Source: Bifidobacterium platyrrhinorum (lineage in GTDB: Bacteria > Actinomycetota > Actinomycetes > Actinomycetales > Bifidobacteriaceae). From it: a DNA stretch of 64,000 bases. This document shows, one piece after another, positions 27,490 through 36,848 of the stretch. The notes below the pieces were generated by a model. That model saw only the letters and a program-made list of their open reading frames with translations. It had not been told where the DNA came from and ran no database searches. A program made the translations under genes and the position numbers. Numbering within the stretch: position 1 is the stretch's first letter; each line of letters begins with the position of its first letter. The stretch is from NCBI RefSeq assembly GCF_010667645.1, contig NZ_WHZV01000007.1:1-64000 (forward strand), written 5' to 3'.

Positions 27490-28386
27490 ATGGCCGAACG
27501 GATTCAGGACGCGATCGTATTCCGCGACGCGGCGATCAGACGCGGGGACAGGATCATCTGGCAGCATGGCGACTTCGCCATACCCGCCGGTTCCGTCACC
27601 GCGATCGTCGGCACGAACGGCACCGGCAAGACCACGATGATGAAGGCCGAACTGGGCCTGCTGCCGCTCGCCTCCGGATCGGTGAGCGTGCTCGGCCGGC
27701 CGGCGGGGTCGGCGAACGCGGACATCGGCTACGTGCCGCAGAGCTACACCTCGGACATCGATTCGAACCTCACCGCCGAGCAGTCGGTGCTGCTCGGCCT
27801 GACCGGAACGCGCTTCGGCATCCATCCGGTCACGCGCGCCCAACGCGCCAGGGCCCGCCGGGCCATGGCGTTCGTCGGCATCGAGGACAAGGCCCCCTAC
27901 CGGCTGTCCGAACTGTCTGGCGGCCTGCGCCAGCGCGTCGCCATCGCCCAGGCCATCGTCTCCGACCCGAAGCTGCTCATGCTCGACGAGCCGCTCGCCA
28001 ACCTCGACCTGGCGTCCCAACGCGCCGTCGCCCATCTGCTCGCGCGGCTGAACCGGGAGCTGGGCATGACCATCCAGGTGGTGGCGCACGACCTCAACAT
28101 GCTGCTGCCCATCCTCACCGGCGCGGTGTACCTGCTCGACGGCCATCCGCACTACGCGGACATGCGCAAGGTGCTCGACTCCGATCTGCTCACCCATCTG
28201 TACGGCACGAACGTGCAGGTGGTGACCACGCCGCAGGGCGACATGTTCGTCACCCCGACCCCGGACGAGCCGGACGGCCAGCCGCTGGACATGCACACCG
28301 CCGCGGAGGTCGCGGAACTGCACCATCACGCGCACACCCCGGTCATGCACGCGCACGGCGGGAACGACACGAATCCGAGGAGGTAA
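27490..28386 (+). CDS. Metal ABC transporter ATPase (ZnuC-like)
   Basis: A 298-residue ATP-binding subunit. Walker A is GTNGTGKTT, the signature is LSGGLRQR, Walker B is LLMLDEPLANLD and the H-loop is VVAHD. It belongs with the cluster 9 binding protein upstream and the permease downstream. The C-terminal tail carries a His cluster (LHHHAHTPVMHAH), which could bind zinc. GGGGAGG lies before the ATG. The permease starts four bases after the stop. Confidence 0.9.
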   Translation: MAERIQDAIVFRDAAIRRGDRIIWQHGDFAIPAGSVTAIVGTNGTGKTTMMKAELGLLPLASGSVSVLGRPAGSANADIGYVPQSYTSDIDSNLTAEQSVLLGLTGTRFGIHPVTRAQRARARRAMAFVGIEDKAPYRLSELSGGLRQRVAIAQAIVSDPKLLMLDEPLANLDLASQRAVAHLLARLNRELGMTIQVVAHDLNMLLPILTGAVYLLDGHPHYADMRKVLDSDLLTHLYGTNVQVVTTPQGDMFVTPTPDEPDGQPLDMHTAAEVAELHHHAHTPVMHAHGGNDTNPRR

Positions 28387-28389
28387 CGG

Positions 28390-29226
28390 ATGAGCCACAT
28401 CGATTTCAGCTTCGACCCGAACTGGCTGGACACGCTGTCCGCCCCGTTCATGGCGAACGCGTTCCTCGCCGGGCTGTGCATCGCGTTCGCGGCGGGAGTG
28501 ATGGGATACTTCACCATCGCGCGCCAGTCGACGTTCGCCGCGCACGCCCTCGCGCACATCGGCCTGCCGGGCGCCACCGGCGCCGTGCTGCTCGGCCTGC
28601 CGGTCTCGCTGGGGCTCGGCGTGTTCGCCCTGGGCGGCGCGCTCGTGATCGGCGCGCTCGGCAAGCGCGTCTCCGAACGCGAGATCGCCACCGGCACGGT
28701 GCTCGCCTTCGCCACCGGCCTGGGCCTGTTCTTCGCGCGCCTGTCCAGTTCCGCCTCCCAGCAGATGCAATCCATCCTGTTCGGTTCGATCCTGACGATC
28801 ACAAGCGCGCAGATCGTCGGCTTCGCGGTGTTCGACGTGGTGCTGCTGGCCGTGCTGGCCGTGATCTACCGCCCGCTGCTGTTCAGCTCGCTCGACGAGC
28901 AGGTGGCGCAGGCCAAGGGCGTGCCGATCGGCTGGATGAACGTCGCGTTCATGGCGATCATGGCGGGCGTGATCACGATCGCGGTGCCCGCCGTGGGCAC
29001 GCTGCTCATCTTCGCGTTGGTCATCACGCCGGCCGCGGCGGCGAACATCCTCGCCGCCTCGCCGCTGAAGGCCATGGTCGTCGCGGGCCTGATCTGCCTG
29101 GCGTCGATATGGGGCGGCCTCGTGCTGGCCGCGATGTTCCCCGCCCCGCCGAGCTTCGTCATCGTGACGATCTCGACGCTGTTCTGGGCGGCGGCGAAGG
29201 CCGTCGAGTCCCTCCGTCGCCGTTAG
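28390..29226 (+). CDS. Metal ABC transporter permease (ZnuB-like)
   Basis: A 278-residue membrane subunit of the ABC-3 family, with about eight hydrophobic segments. The N-terminal FMANAFLAGLCIAFAAGVMGYF and QSTFAAHALAHIGLPGATGA, with the conserved His, are typical of zinc/manganese permeases. AIPAVGTLL-type coupling sequence appears as AVPAVGTLLIFALVITPAA. AGGAGG precedes the ATG at 28390. It is the last gene of the importer. Confidence 0.9.
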   Translation: MSHIDFSFDPNWLDTLSAPFMANAFLAGLCIAFAAGVMGYFTIARQSTFAAHALAHIGLPGATGAVLLGLPVSLGLGVFALGGALVIGALGKRVSEREIATGTVLAFATGLGLFFARLSSSASQQMQSILFGSILTITSAQIVGFAVFDVVLLAVLAVIYRPLLFSSLDEQVAQAKGVPIGWMNVAFMAIMAGVITIAVPAVGTLLIFALVITPAAAANILAASPLKAMVVAGLICLASIWGGLVLAAMFPAPPSFVIVTISTLFWAAAKAVESLRRR

Positions 29227-29248
29227 CGCCCGTCGTCAGGCGCTAACG
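29221..29248. terminator. Bidirectional hairpin containing both stop codons
   Basis: CGTTAGCGCC and GGCGCTAACG form a perfect 10-bp stem with an 8-nt loop. The permease stop (TAG, 29224-29226) and the ispF stop (TAG on the minus strand, 29245-29243) both lie inside the arms. Confidence 0.6.
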
Positions 29249-29725
29249 GACGCGTTCCACCAGCGCCGAAGCGACCGCGGCGACGCCCTCGCCACGACCG
29301 GTGAACCCCATGCGGTCCGTGGTGGTGGCGGTCACGGACACCGGGCATCCGACGGCCTCGCCCAGCGCATGGGACGCCTCGGACCGCCGCGGGCCGATCT
29401 TCGGCCGGTTGCCGATGACGGCGACCGACGCCGAGACCGGGACGAACCCCGCCCCGCGCAGCACGTCGACGGTCTCGCGCAGCATCGCCGCGCCATGCAT
29501 GCCGGCGCCATGCGCGTCGGCCCCCACGCCGAACAACGAGCCGATGTCGCCCAGCCCCGCGGCGGCGAGCAGCGCGTCGATGAGCGCGTGGGCGGCGACG
29601 TCGCCGTCGGAATCCCCCTCGATGCCGGGGCCGGCGCCGGGCCATTCCAGACCGGCGAGCCACAACGGCGTGCCCGAATCCGGATCGGCGAACCGGTGTG
29701 CGTCGAAACCCTGCCCTATGCGCAT
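29243..29725 (-). CDS. ispF: 2-C-methyl-D-erythritol 2,4-cyclodiphosphate synthase
   Basis: A 160-residue enzyme of the MEP isoprenoid pathway. Metal ligands are in [10 protein letters not shown] (Asp and His). [20 protein letters not shown] is the conserved core, with its His in AHAL. The C-terminal [19 protein letters not shown] is the family signature. GGAGCGACGCGA precedes the ATG at 29725; the longer frame adds 24 unlikely residues. No other MEP genes are nearby. In other bacteria ispD often sits next to ispF and carD, but ispD is absent here. Confidence 0.94.
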   Translation of the reverse strand: MRIGQGFDAHRFADPDSGTPLWLAGLEWPGAGPGIEGDSDGDVAAHALIDALLAAAGLGDIGSLFGVGADAHGAGMHGAAMLRETVDVLRGAGFVPVSASVAVIGNRPKIGPRRSEASHALGEAVGCPVSVTATTTDRMGFTGRGEGVAAVASALVERVR

Positions 29726-29784
29726 TCGCGTCGCTCCTTCGTTTCCTGTCCCTTCCGCACGCCCCGGGGCGGCCGGATACGAAA

Positions 29785-29806
29785 ACAGGCCCCGCACGGG
29801 GCCTGT
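29785..29806 (-). terminator. Terminator of carD
   Basis: ACAGGCCCC-gcac-GGGGCCTGT is a 9-bp stem. On the minus strand TTTTC follows it, 29 bases after the carD stop. Confidence 0.8.
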
Positions 29807-29834
29807 ACGTCCGCAGCGCGGCCCTACGGCCGCG

Positions 29835-30431
29835 TCACTTCCTGCGGGTCTTCTTCTTCGCTGCGTCGAGGCGGGCCATCGTGTCGGAGGCCGCCTCCTC
29901 GGGGGCCTGCGTGTGGTGCTCGTCGTCGCCGGGCTGCGGCTCGCTGTAGCCGAGGTTCACGTCGAGCAGGCGCTGCGCCTCGTCCTCGTCGATCTTCTCG
30001 GACAGGGCGATCTCGGAGGTGAGGATGGAGCGGGCCTTGGTGAGCATGCGCTTCTCGCCCGCGGACAGGCCGTGCTCGTCGACGTCGCGCTGCGCCAGGT
30101 CGCGCACGACCTCGGCGATCTTGTTGACGTCGCCGGTCGCGATCTTCTCGACGTTGAGCTTGTAACGCCGGGACCAGTTCATCTCCTTCTCGACGATCGG
30201 GGTGCGCAGGATCTCGAAGACCTTCGCCACCTCGTTCGCGTCGACGATGTCGCGCACGCCGACCTTCTTCGCGTTCTCGACCGGCACGTTGATCACCAGG
30301 CCGTCGGAGGACAGCACCGACAGCTGCAGGTACTCGCGGGTCTTCCCCCTCACGGTCCGCTCGGTGACCGCCTCGACCCTCGCCGCGCCGTGGCGCGGAT
30401 AGACGACCATATCGCCGACCTTGTAGCCCAT
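29835..30431 (-). CDS. carD: CarD family RNA polymerase-binding regulator
   Basis: A 198-residue protein. The N-terminal CarD/Mfd-like Tudor domain reads [19 protein letters not shown] and binds the RNA polymerase beta subunit. The C-terminal helical domain ([29 protein letters not shown]) contacts the promoter fork. CarD stabilises open complexes at rRNA and many other promoters. AGCGGAGG precedes the ATG at 30431. The C-terminus is extended with a basic end (AAKKKTRRK). Confidence 0.93.
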   Translation of the reverse strand: MGYKVGDMVVYPRHGAARVEAVTERTVRGKTREYLQLSVLSSDGLVINVPVENAKKVGVRDIVDANEVAKVFEILRTPIVEKEMNWSRRYKLNVEKIATGDVNKIAEVVRDLAQRDVDEHGLSAGEKRMLTKARSILTSEIALSEKIDEDEAQRLLDVNLGYSEPQPGDDEHHTQAPEEAASDTMARLDAAKKKTRRK

Positions 30432-30559
30432 GAAACCTCCGCTGAATGCAGACACACAAAAAACCTGAAAAAGTATGCCATGTCCCGTGGACTTGCCGGC
30501 AGGTCGCGCCGGGACGCGCCACGACGCGCCATATGCCCCGATGACAACGTTTGTGGCCG

Positions 30560-30565
30560 TACACT
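30560..30565 (+). promoter_or_regulatory. -10 element for a probably leaderless glgB mRNA
   Basis: TACACT lies seven bases before the ATG at 30573, and no ribosome site is present. Transcription would start at or next to the A of the ATG. Confidence 0.45.
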
Positions 30566-30572
30566 AATGGGC

Positions 30573-32828
30573 ATGGCTACTAACACGAACATCAATGACG
30601 ATACCGTTGCCGTGCCCGTGAACCAGGGCGACCTCGATCGAGTCAGCAACGCGGAGTACCACAACCCCCACGCCATCCTCGGCGCGCACCTCGCGGTGTA
30701 CCCGCACGCCGACCGAACCACCGTGCGCGTGCTGCGCCCGCTGGCCAAGACCGTCACCATCATCACCCAGGACGGCGAGTTCCCCGCCACCCATGAATAC
30801 AACGGCGTATTCATCGCCGTGGTGCCCTCCACCCCGACCGAGCACGGCTTCAGCGTGCCCGACTACCGCGTCAGGACCTCCTACGAGGGCGGCACGGAGC
30901 TCGTCGAGGACGATCCGTACCGCTACCTGCCCACGCTGGGCGAGATGGACACCTACCTGTTCGGCGAAGGCCGCCACGAGCGTCTCTGGGAGGCGCTGGG
31001 CGCGCACGTGCGCCGCTACGACGACCCGATGGGCGGCGCCGACGGCACGCCCGGCGAGCAGGTGTCCGGCGTGTCCTTCGCGGTCTGGGCGCCGAACGCC
31101 CACGCCGTGCGCGTGATCGGCAACTTCAACGGCTGGGACGGCCGCCGCCACGCGATGCGCGAGCTCGGCTCCTCCGGCGTGTGGGAGATCTTCATCCCGG
31201 GCGTCGGCGCCGGCGAGGTGTACAAGTACGAGATCCTCAACGCGAACTACGAGTGGGTGCAGAAGGCCGACCCGATGGAGCGTTCGCACGAGGTCCCGCC
31301 GGCCACCGGCTCCATCGTCGTCGAGTCGACCCACGAGTGGGGCGACGGCGAATGGATGGACCGCCGCGCGAAGACCGACCCGATGGACAGGCCGGTCGCC
31401 ATCTACGAGATGAACGCGCTGAGCTGGCGCAAGGACGTGAGCAACTACCGCGAGCTGGCCGACAAGCTCGTGCCCTACATCCAGAAGATGGGCTTCACCC
31501 ACGTGGAGTTCATGCCCTTGGCCGAATACCCGTTCACCGGATCGTGGGGCTACCAGGTGACCGGCTACTACGCGGTCGACTCGCGCCTGGGAGGGCCGGA
31601 CGACTTCAAGTACCTCGTCGACAGGCTGCACGAGGCCGGCATCGGCGTGATCATGGACTGGGTGCCCGCGCACTTCCCGAAGGACGCGTTCGCCCTGGGC
31701 CGCTTCGACGGCACGCCGCTGTACGAGGATCCGGACCCGACGCGCGGCGAGCACCCGGACTGGGGCACCTACATCTTCAACTTCGGCCGCCACGAGGTGC
31801 GCAACTTCCTCGTCGCCAACGCCTGCTTCTGGCTCGGCGAATACCACATCGACGGCCTGCGCGTGGACGCCGTCAGCTCCATGCTCTACCTCGACTACAG
31901 CCGTGAGCCCGGCCAGTGGCACCCGAACATCTACGGCGGCCGCGAGAACCTGGAGGCCATCGACTTCCTCAAGGAGGCGAACGCCACCGCGTACAAGAAC
32001 AACCCCGGCATCCTGATGATCGCCGAGGAGTCCACCGCCTACCCGGGCATCACCGCCCCGACCGACGCCGGCGGCGTCGGGTTCGGCCTCAAGTGGAACA
32101 TGGGCTGGATGCACGACACGCTCGAGTACCTGCACGAGGAGCCCATCAACCGCAAGTGGCACCACAACGAGATCACCTTCTCGATGGTGTACGCCTACTC
32201 GGAGCACTACGTGCTGCCGCTGAGCCACGACGAGGTCGTGTACGGCAAGGGCTCCCTGTACGGCAAGATGCCGGGCGACGGCTGGCAGAAGTACGCCGGC
32301 GTGCGCGCCCTGTTCGCCTACCAGTGGGCGCACCCGGGCAAGAAGCTCACGTTCATGGGCAACGAGCTCGCGCAGTGGGGCGAATGGGACCACGACAACT
32401 CCATCGACTGGGCCTGCCTCGACTGGGAGGACCATCGCGAGGTGCAGTCCATGGTCGCCGACCTCAACAGGCTGTACAAGGAGACCCCGGCCATCTGGAG
32501 CCAGGACTTCACGCCCGACGGCTTCCAGTGGCTCACCAGCGACGACGCCGACCACAACACGCTGAGCTTCATGCGCATCGGCAAGGACGGCGAGACTGTC
32601 GTCGTGGTCGTCAACTTCTCCGGCGAGGCGTGGTCCGACTACCAGGTGGCGCTGCCCTCCGAGGGCAAGTGGACCGAGGTGTTCACCACCGACGCGAAGA
32701 AGTACGGCGGCTCGGGCATCTCGAACGGCACGTTCGAGGCGGACGCCGGCGAATACCATTCGCGTCCGGCTTCGGCGAAAATCACCGTCCCCGCGCTCGG
32801 CGCTGTATTCTTGAAGCCGGAAGAGTGA
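30573..32828 (+). CDS. glgB: 1,4-alpha-glucan branching enzyme
   Basis: A 751-residue GH13 enzyme that introduces alpha-1,6 branches into glycogen. The N-terminus has tandem CBM48-type regions ([12 protein letters not shown], then [20 protein letters not shown]). Catalytic residues are the nucleophile Asp in [13 protein letters not shown], the Glu in [13 protein letters not shown] and the Asp in [13 protein letters not shown]. The start is not certain: an ATG lies two codons upstream (30567), but a -10 box seven bases before 30573 favours that one as a leaderless start. The large frame running in from 29301 is not coding at its beginning. Confidence 0.95.
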   Translation: MATNTNINDDTVAVPVNQGDLDRVSNAEYHNPHAILGAHLAVYPHADRTTVRVLRPLAKTVTIITQDGEFPATHEYNGVFIAVVPSTPTEHGFSVPDYRVRTSYEGGTELVEDDPYRYLPTLGEMDTYLFGEGRHERLWEALGAHVRRYDDPMGGADGTPGEQVSGVSFAVWAPNAHAVRVIGNFNGWDGRRHAMRELGSSGVWEIFIPGVGAGEVYKYEILNANYEWVQKADPMERSHEVPPATGSIVVESTHEWGDGEWMDRRAKTDPMDRPVAIYEMNALSWRKDVSNYRELADKLVPYIQKMGFTHVEFMPLAEYPFTGSWGYQVTGYYAVDSRLGGPDDFKYLVDRLHEAGIGVIMDWVPAHFPKDAFALGRFDGTPLYEDPDPTRGEHPDWGTYIFNFGRHEVRNFLVANACFWLGEYHIDGLRVDAVSSMLYLDYSREPGQWHPNIYGGRENLEAIDFLKEANATAYKNNPGILMIAEESTAYPGITAPTDAGGVGFGLKWNMGWMHDTLEYLHEEPINRKWHHNEITFSMVYAYSEHYVLPLSHDEVVYGKGSLYGKMPGDGWQKYAGVRALFAYQWAHPGKKLTFMGNELAQWGEWDHDNSIDWACLDWEDHREVQSMVADLNRLYKETPAIWSQDFTPDGFQWLTSDDADHNTLSFMRIGKDGETVVVVVNFSGEAWSDYQVALPSEGKWTEVFTTDAKKYGGSGISNGTFEADAGEYHSRPASAKITVPALGAVFLKPEE

Positions 32829-32879
32829 AGCGGGGGCATTCCCCCTACTGTCTACCGGTCGAAAGGCGGCAACACGAAT

Positions 32880-33608
32880 ATGCTCAATACCACGGCACGT
32901 CAGCAGACGGCACCGCGCACGGTGCTGGTCGTGGAGGACGAACCGACGCTGGCCACGGCCATCGCGCAACGCATCACCGCCGAGGGGTGGACCGCGCGCG
33001 TGGCCGGCGACGGCGCCAGCGCCGTGCAGGCGGCCGCCCAGCTCAAGCCCGATCTGGTGATCATGGACATCATGCTGCCCGTGATGGACGGCCTCGAGGC
33101 GACGAAACGCATCGTGGCCGCCCGCCCGGTGCCGGTGCTGATCCTCACCGCACGCGACGACGAGGCGGACAAGGTCACCGGTCTGGGCGCGGGCGCCGAC
33201 GACTACATGACCAAGCCGTTCTCGATGCGCGAGCTCATCGCCCGATGCAAGGCCCTGCTGCGCCGCGTGGAACGCGCGAAGGTCATCGCCAAGAACGCCG
33301 AGAACGAGAAGATCCTCGACTTCGGATCGCTGGTCATCGACCCCGCGCAGCGCACGGTGAGCGTCGACGGCGACTACGTGCACCTGACCCCCACCGAGTT
33401 CGACCTGCTCGCCACGCTGGCGCGCAAGCCGAAGTCCGTGCTCACCCGTGAGAAGCTCCTCGAGGAGGTGTGGGACTGGGTCGACGCCTCCGGCACGCGC
33501 ACCGTCGACAGCCATGTCAAGGCGTTGCGCCACAAGCTCGGCCCCGACATGATCCGCACGGTGCACGGCGTGGGCTACGCGTTCGAGCCCCCGGCGCAGG
33601 GACGCTGA
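32880..33608 (+). CDS. OmpR/PhoB-type response regulator
   Basis: A 242-residue DNA-binding response regulator. The receiver domain has VVEDEPT, the phosphorylated Asp in LVIMDIMLPVMDG, and the Thr and Lys in LTARDD and MTKPFSM. The winged helix reads LTPTEFDLLATLARKPKSVL and TVDSHVKALRHKLG. The partner kinase starts 10 bases after the stop. CGAAAGGCGG lies before the ATG. The target genes are unknown. Confidence 0.92.
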   Translation: MLNTTARQQTAPRTVLVVEDEPTLATAIAQRITAEGWTARVAGDGASAVQAAAQLKPDLVIMDIMLPVMDGLEATKRIVAARPVPVLILTARDDEADKVTGLGAGADDYMTKPFSMRELIARCKALLRRVERAKVIAKNAENEKILDFGSLVIDPAQRTVSVDGDYVHLTPTEFDLLATLARKPKSVLTREKLLEEVWDWVDASGTRTVDSHVKALRHKLGPDMIRTVHGVGYAFEPPAQGR

Positions 33609-33618
33609 CGGGAACGAC

Positions 33619-34686
33619 ATGCGATCCCCCGCATCCTCCCGACGAGCGGGTGCACGCGGCGAACGCGTGCGCCCGCTCGGTCTGTTCTCCTCGCTCAAGC
33701 TCGAACTGTGCGCCCTGCTCGTCTTCGCGACGGCCATCGCGTTCACCATGTGCTGGTTCCTGCTGAAGTTCGGATGGAGCGGCTGGGTGGCCATGCCGTT
33801 CACCCTGGTGGTGGCGCTGGGCATCACGTACACGTTCTCGCGCGGGCTGACGGCCCGGTTGCGCCAATTGCGCGACGCCGCCGAGGCGATGGCCGGCGGC
33901 GACTACACGGTGCGCGTGCCGATGGACGAATCCAGCCATGACGAGGTGGGCCAACTGGCCCGCTCGTTCAACGAGATGGCGGCGGAACTCCAGCACGCCG
34001 ACCAGATGCGCCTCGACATGATCGCCAACGTGAGCCATGAGCTGCGCACGCCCGTCTCCGCGCTGCAGGCGCAGGTGGAGAACATGGCCGACGGCGTGAC
34101 CGAACCGACGCCGGCGAACCTCGAGGGCATCCTCGACCAGACGCGGCGGCTGACCGACCTCATCGCGTTCCTGCTGGACCTCAGCCGCATGGAGGCCGGC
34201 GCGGCCAGTCTGGAGATCGAGCGTTTCGACTTCGCGGAGTTCCTGGACGACACCATCGAACCGCTCGAGATCGCCGACGGCGGCCACGCCCACGACATCC
34301 ACGTGCAGGTCGCCGGGGGCATCATGCTGGAAGGCGACCAGGACCGCTTGCGCCAGCTGTTCACGAACATCATCGCCAACGCGCTGAAGCACTCCCCTGA
34401 CGGCACGACGGTGCTCATCGAGGTCCATGAGGACGAGACCCACGGCACCGTGGTGACGAACGTGGTGAACTTCGGCTCCCAGATCGCCCCCGAATCGCGT
34501 TCCGACATCTTCCGCCGGTTCGTCAAGGGCAAGACGGGGCCCGGCACCGAATCGGGAGGCACCGGATTGGGCCTGTCGATCGCACGTTGGGCGGCCCAGC
34601 TGCACGGCGGCACGGTCCGCGTCGTCGACGATATGCGCGGCGCCGATTTCGAAATCACATTGCCGAAACACCATACCGCGGAGTAG
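33619..34686 (+). CDS. Sensor histidine kinase with a membrane-hairpin input
   Basis: A 355-residue kinase. Two N-terminal helices (about residues 25-47 and 54-74) are joined by only a few residues (LKFGWSGW), so there is no extracellular sensor domain. A HAMP domain follows (RLRQLRDAAEAMAGGDYTVRV). The H-box is NVSHELRTPVSAL, and the ATP site shows NALKHSPDG and GGTGLGLSIARWAA. It pairs with the response regulator just upstream. Its last 32 bases overlap the end of the converging comF-like gene. Confidence 0.9.
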   Translation: MRSPASSRRAGARGERVRPLGLFSSLKLELCALLVFATAIAFTMCWFLLKFGWSGWVAMPFTLVVALGITYTFSRGLTARLRQLRDAAEAMAGGDYTVRVPMDESSHDEVGQLARSFNEMAAELQHADQMRLDMIANVSHELRTPVSALQAQVENMADGVTEPTPANLEGILDQTRRLTDLIAFLLDLSRMEAGAASLEIERFDFAEFLDDTIEPLEIADGGHAHDIHVQVAGGIMLEGDQDRLRQLFTNIIANALKHSPDGTTVLIEVHEDETHGTVVTNVVNFGSQIAPESRSDIFRRFVKGKTGPGTESGGTGLGLSIARWAAQLHGGTVRVVDDMRGADFEITLPKHHTAE

Positions 34687-35362
34687 CGGCCAGGGCCAGG
34701 CAGACGACCCTCGCCGCCCCGGCGGCGTCCAGCGCCGCGACGCACGAGCGCATCGTCGCCCCGGTGGTGATGATGTCATCCACCAATATGACGCGCGAAC
34801 CGGCCAGACCGGCCGAACCGCGCACGCGGATACGGCCTCCGAGACGCGCCGCACGACCGCGCGCGCCGACGGTCTCCACCGCCTTGCCGCCGTCCACGGC
34901 ATTCGCCAGGACGCGGCGGACCCGGGCGTCGATGCCGCTTCTGCCGCACCATGCCGCCAACGCCCGCGCCGACGGCATGAGATGCCTGCGGCCGCGCCGT
35001 CTGGTGGAACGCGCGGATGAGGGGGCCGGCACGACCAGCACACCGTCCTTCCCGGACGCCCCGAGTCTTCTCAGGACATCCACCCGTTCCGCCAGCGTGC
35101 ACAGCGCCGTGGCGAACGCACGGTCGCACTCCTCGTCGCCATGGTCCTTCCACCCGAGCACCGCACGTCTGACGGCGCCTTCGTACACGGCGCAGGCGTA
35201 TGCGGCGCCCATAGGACACTCCGGCATCGGCACGGCGACGGTACGGTCGAACAGCGCACGGCATGATGGGCACAGCACCTCATCGGGGGCATCGCAGCCC
35301 GCGCATCCACGGGGCAACACCAGCCCCGCCGCCATCGAGGCCCACGATCCGCCGCCCGTCAT
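34655..35362 (-). CDS. ComF family phosphoribosyltransferase-like protein
   Basis: A 235-residue protein. An N-terminal zinc-ribbon-like Cys set (CAGCDAPDEVLCPSC) is followed by a type I phosphoribosyltransferase fold. The PRPP loop reads RVILVDDIITTGATM. ComF proteins assist DNA uptake in competent bacteria; in non-competent species the role is unclear. The 3' end overlaps the histidine kinase gene by 32 bases on the other strand. I saw no other competence gene here. Confidence 0.85.
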   Translation of the reverse strand: MTGGGSWASMAAGLVLPRGCAGCDAPDEVLCPSCRALFDRTVAVPMPECPMGAAYACAVYEGAVRRAVLGWKDHGDEECDRAFATALCTLAERVDVLRRLGASGKDGVLVVPAPSSARSTRRRGRRHLMPSARALAAWCGRSGIDARVRRVLANAVDGGKAVETVGARGRAARLGGRIRVRGSAGLAGSRVILVDDIITTGATMRSCVAALDAAGAARVVCLALAATPRYGVSAM

Positions 35363-35393
35363 CGTGACCCACCCCCGTATTCCGCCGCGGACG

Positions 35394-36221
35394 CTATCTG
35401 TCTCCGGCTCGGACGCTTCGTTCAGGTGCCGGCAGCCGTTCCAGAAGACCGTCGATGAGGACGAGCGTGTCAGCCGGGCAGGTGACGGAGACGCCCCTCA
35501 CACCGGCCTGCGCGGCGGGATAGTCGTTGCCGCCGGGCTCCATGCGGTCTCCGACGAAGGCCATCCGTTCCACCGGGACGCCGGTGATCGACGCGAGCTC
35601 GCGCACCGCGAACGCCTTGTCGATCCCCTGACCCGCCACATCGATGCTGGTGTAGCCCCCGGCGTGCACCTTGAGGTCGGGCAGATCGACGGCGACGGCG
35701 GCCGCGAGGCGTTCCTTGAGCGTGCCGTCCGGATCGAACGACCGCTTCGCCTCGAGCGGCGCCTGCTGGCCAAGCACGGAGAACGTGATCTGCGAACCGC
35801 GGTCCTCGATGCGCTCGCCCCACACCCGTTCGACCCACAATCCCTGTTCCCGCGCGCGGCGTTCGAGGCTGGCGCGGGCGCGGGCGCGCTGGTCCGCGTT
35901 CAGATCATGGCTGAAGACCCGCTCCCAGCGGCCGTCCTTCCATCGACGGTAGCAGGTGCCGCTGGTCGGCATGAGATGCAGGCGCGCGAGGTCCGCCGTG
36001 GGCTCGAGCACGTCGAGGATCTGGCTGACGACGAGCTCGTAGCGGCCTCCGGTGATGACGGCGACGTCGATGCGCCGGGTGAGTTCGCTGAACCGGTGGG
36101 CCATCGCGGCGGACATCGGGCGCTTGGAGTTGGCGAGCGTGTTGTCCAGGTCGAATCCGATCAGCAGCAGGCGGGCGCAGAGGGCGTCGAGGTCCCATTC
36201 GCTCCACGGTGTGATCATCAT
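35394..36221 (-). CDS. HAD-IIB family hydrolase
   Basis: A 275-residue HAD phosphatase. Motif I is GFDLDNTLANSKRP, motif II is VAVITGG, and motif IV appears as FVGDRMEPGGNDY. The middle cap domain contains ERIEDRGSQITFSVLGQ, which resembles the eukaryotic-type phosphomannomutase and sugar-phosphatase caps of the IIB class. The substrate is probably a sugar phosphate. GGCAGGAGGCG precedes the ATG. It is followed by comF after 31 bases. Confidence 0.82.
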   Translation of the reverse strand: MMITPWSEWDLDALCARLLLIGFDLDNTLANSKRPMSAAMAHRFSELTRRIDVAVITGGRYELVVSQILDVLEPTADLARLHLMPTSGTCYRRWKDGRWERVFSHDLNADQRARARASLERRAREQGLWVERVWGERIEDRGSQITFSVLGQQAPLEAKRSFDPDGTLKERLAAAVAVDLPDLKVHAGGYTSIDVAGQGIDKAFAVRELASITGVPVERMAFVGDRMEPGGNDYPAAQAGVRGVSVTCPADTLVLIDGLLERLPAPERSVRAGDR

Positions 36222-36304
36222 CGCCTCCTGCCGGTCCGGTCGCCCATCGTTACGTATCCTATCCTATCGTCGCACGCCCCGCCGCCGTTGCCGCAGCCTT
36301 GTCC

Positions 36305-36310
36305 TACAGT
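36305..36310 (+). promoter_or_regulatory. -10 element for a probably leaderless mRNA
   Basis: TACAGT lies seven bases before the ATG at 36318, the same spacing as at glgB. No ribosome site is present. Confidence 0.45.
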
Positions 36311-36317
36311 GGGGGCC

Positions 36318-36746
36318 ATGTTGGAAACCCCTTGGAATGAACGCGTCTACCGCAACCGTCATGGCCGCGGCGTCAGGACGCCGATGTTCGGCACCCGTCT
36401 GCCCCGCTACCGCACCCGTTCGGGGATGTTCGACGATCTGGTCGCCGCGCATATCCGACGGCTGTCCGAGGCCTGGCCCGAACTGGTCCGCCCGGTGCAG
36501 TTCGCGGTGGAGGACGTGCCGCCCTCCGATCCCGCGCCGTGGGAGACGGAGCCGAGCGTGAATTCGCGCGTCTTCCCCGCCGACCACGGCATGCCGGCGC
36601 GCATCGTGCTGTACCGGATGCCGCTGCAGTCGCACACGCGCGGCAAGGACGAACTGCAATGGGCCATCCGCGACGAACTCGTCATCCGTCTGGGCGAGTT
36701 GTACGGGCGCAGGCCCGAGGAGATCGATCCGGATTTCGAATGGTGA
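36318..36746 (+). CDS. Zincin-like metallopeptidase family protein lacking the HExxH motif
   Basis: A 142-residue protein of the PF06262 type (minimal gluzincin-like). The actinobacterial layout is recognisable: FGTRLPRYRTRSGMFDDLV, FAVEDVPPSDPAPWE and IVLYRMPLQSHTRGKDELQW. The C-terminal helix, which should read HExxH, is DELVIRLGELYG here, so both zinc-binding His residues are missing and catalysis is unlikely. In mycobacteria its relative is next to whiB2, and the same pairing is seen here. The start at 36318 fits a leaderless mRNA. Confidence 0.75.
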   Translation: MLETPWNERVYRNRHGRGVRTPMFGTRLPRYRTRSGMFDDLVAAHIRRLSEAWPELVRPVQFAVEDVPPSDPAPWETEPSVNSRVFPADHGMPARIVLYRMPLQSHTRGKDELQWAIRDELVIRLGELYGRRPEEIDPDFEW

Positions 36747-36754
36747 CCACATAG

Positions 36755-36808
36755 AACGGCGGAGGCGGATCCCATGGCCATACGGCCGCGGGATCCGCCT
36801 CCGCCGTT
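36755..36808. terminator. Bidirectional terminator
   Basis: AACGGCGGAGGCGGATCCC and its exact complement form a 19-bp stem with a 16-nt loop between two convergent genes. Confidence 0.65.
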
Positions 36809-36848
36809 CATGCCGTCGTCCGACCTTCTGACGGCCGTCGGACGATCA

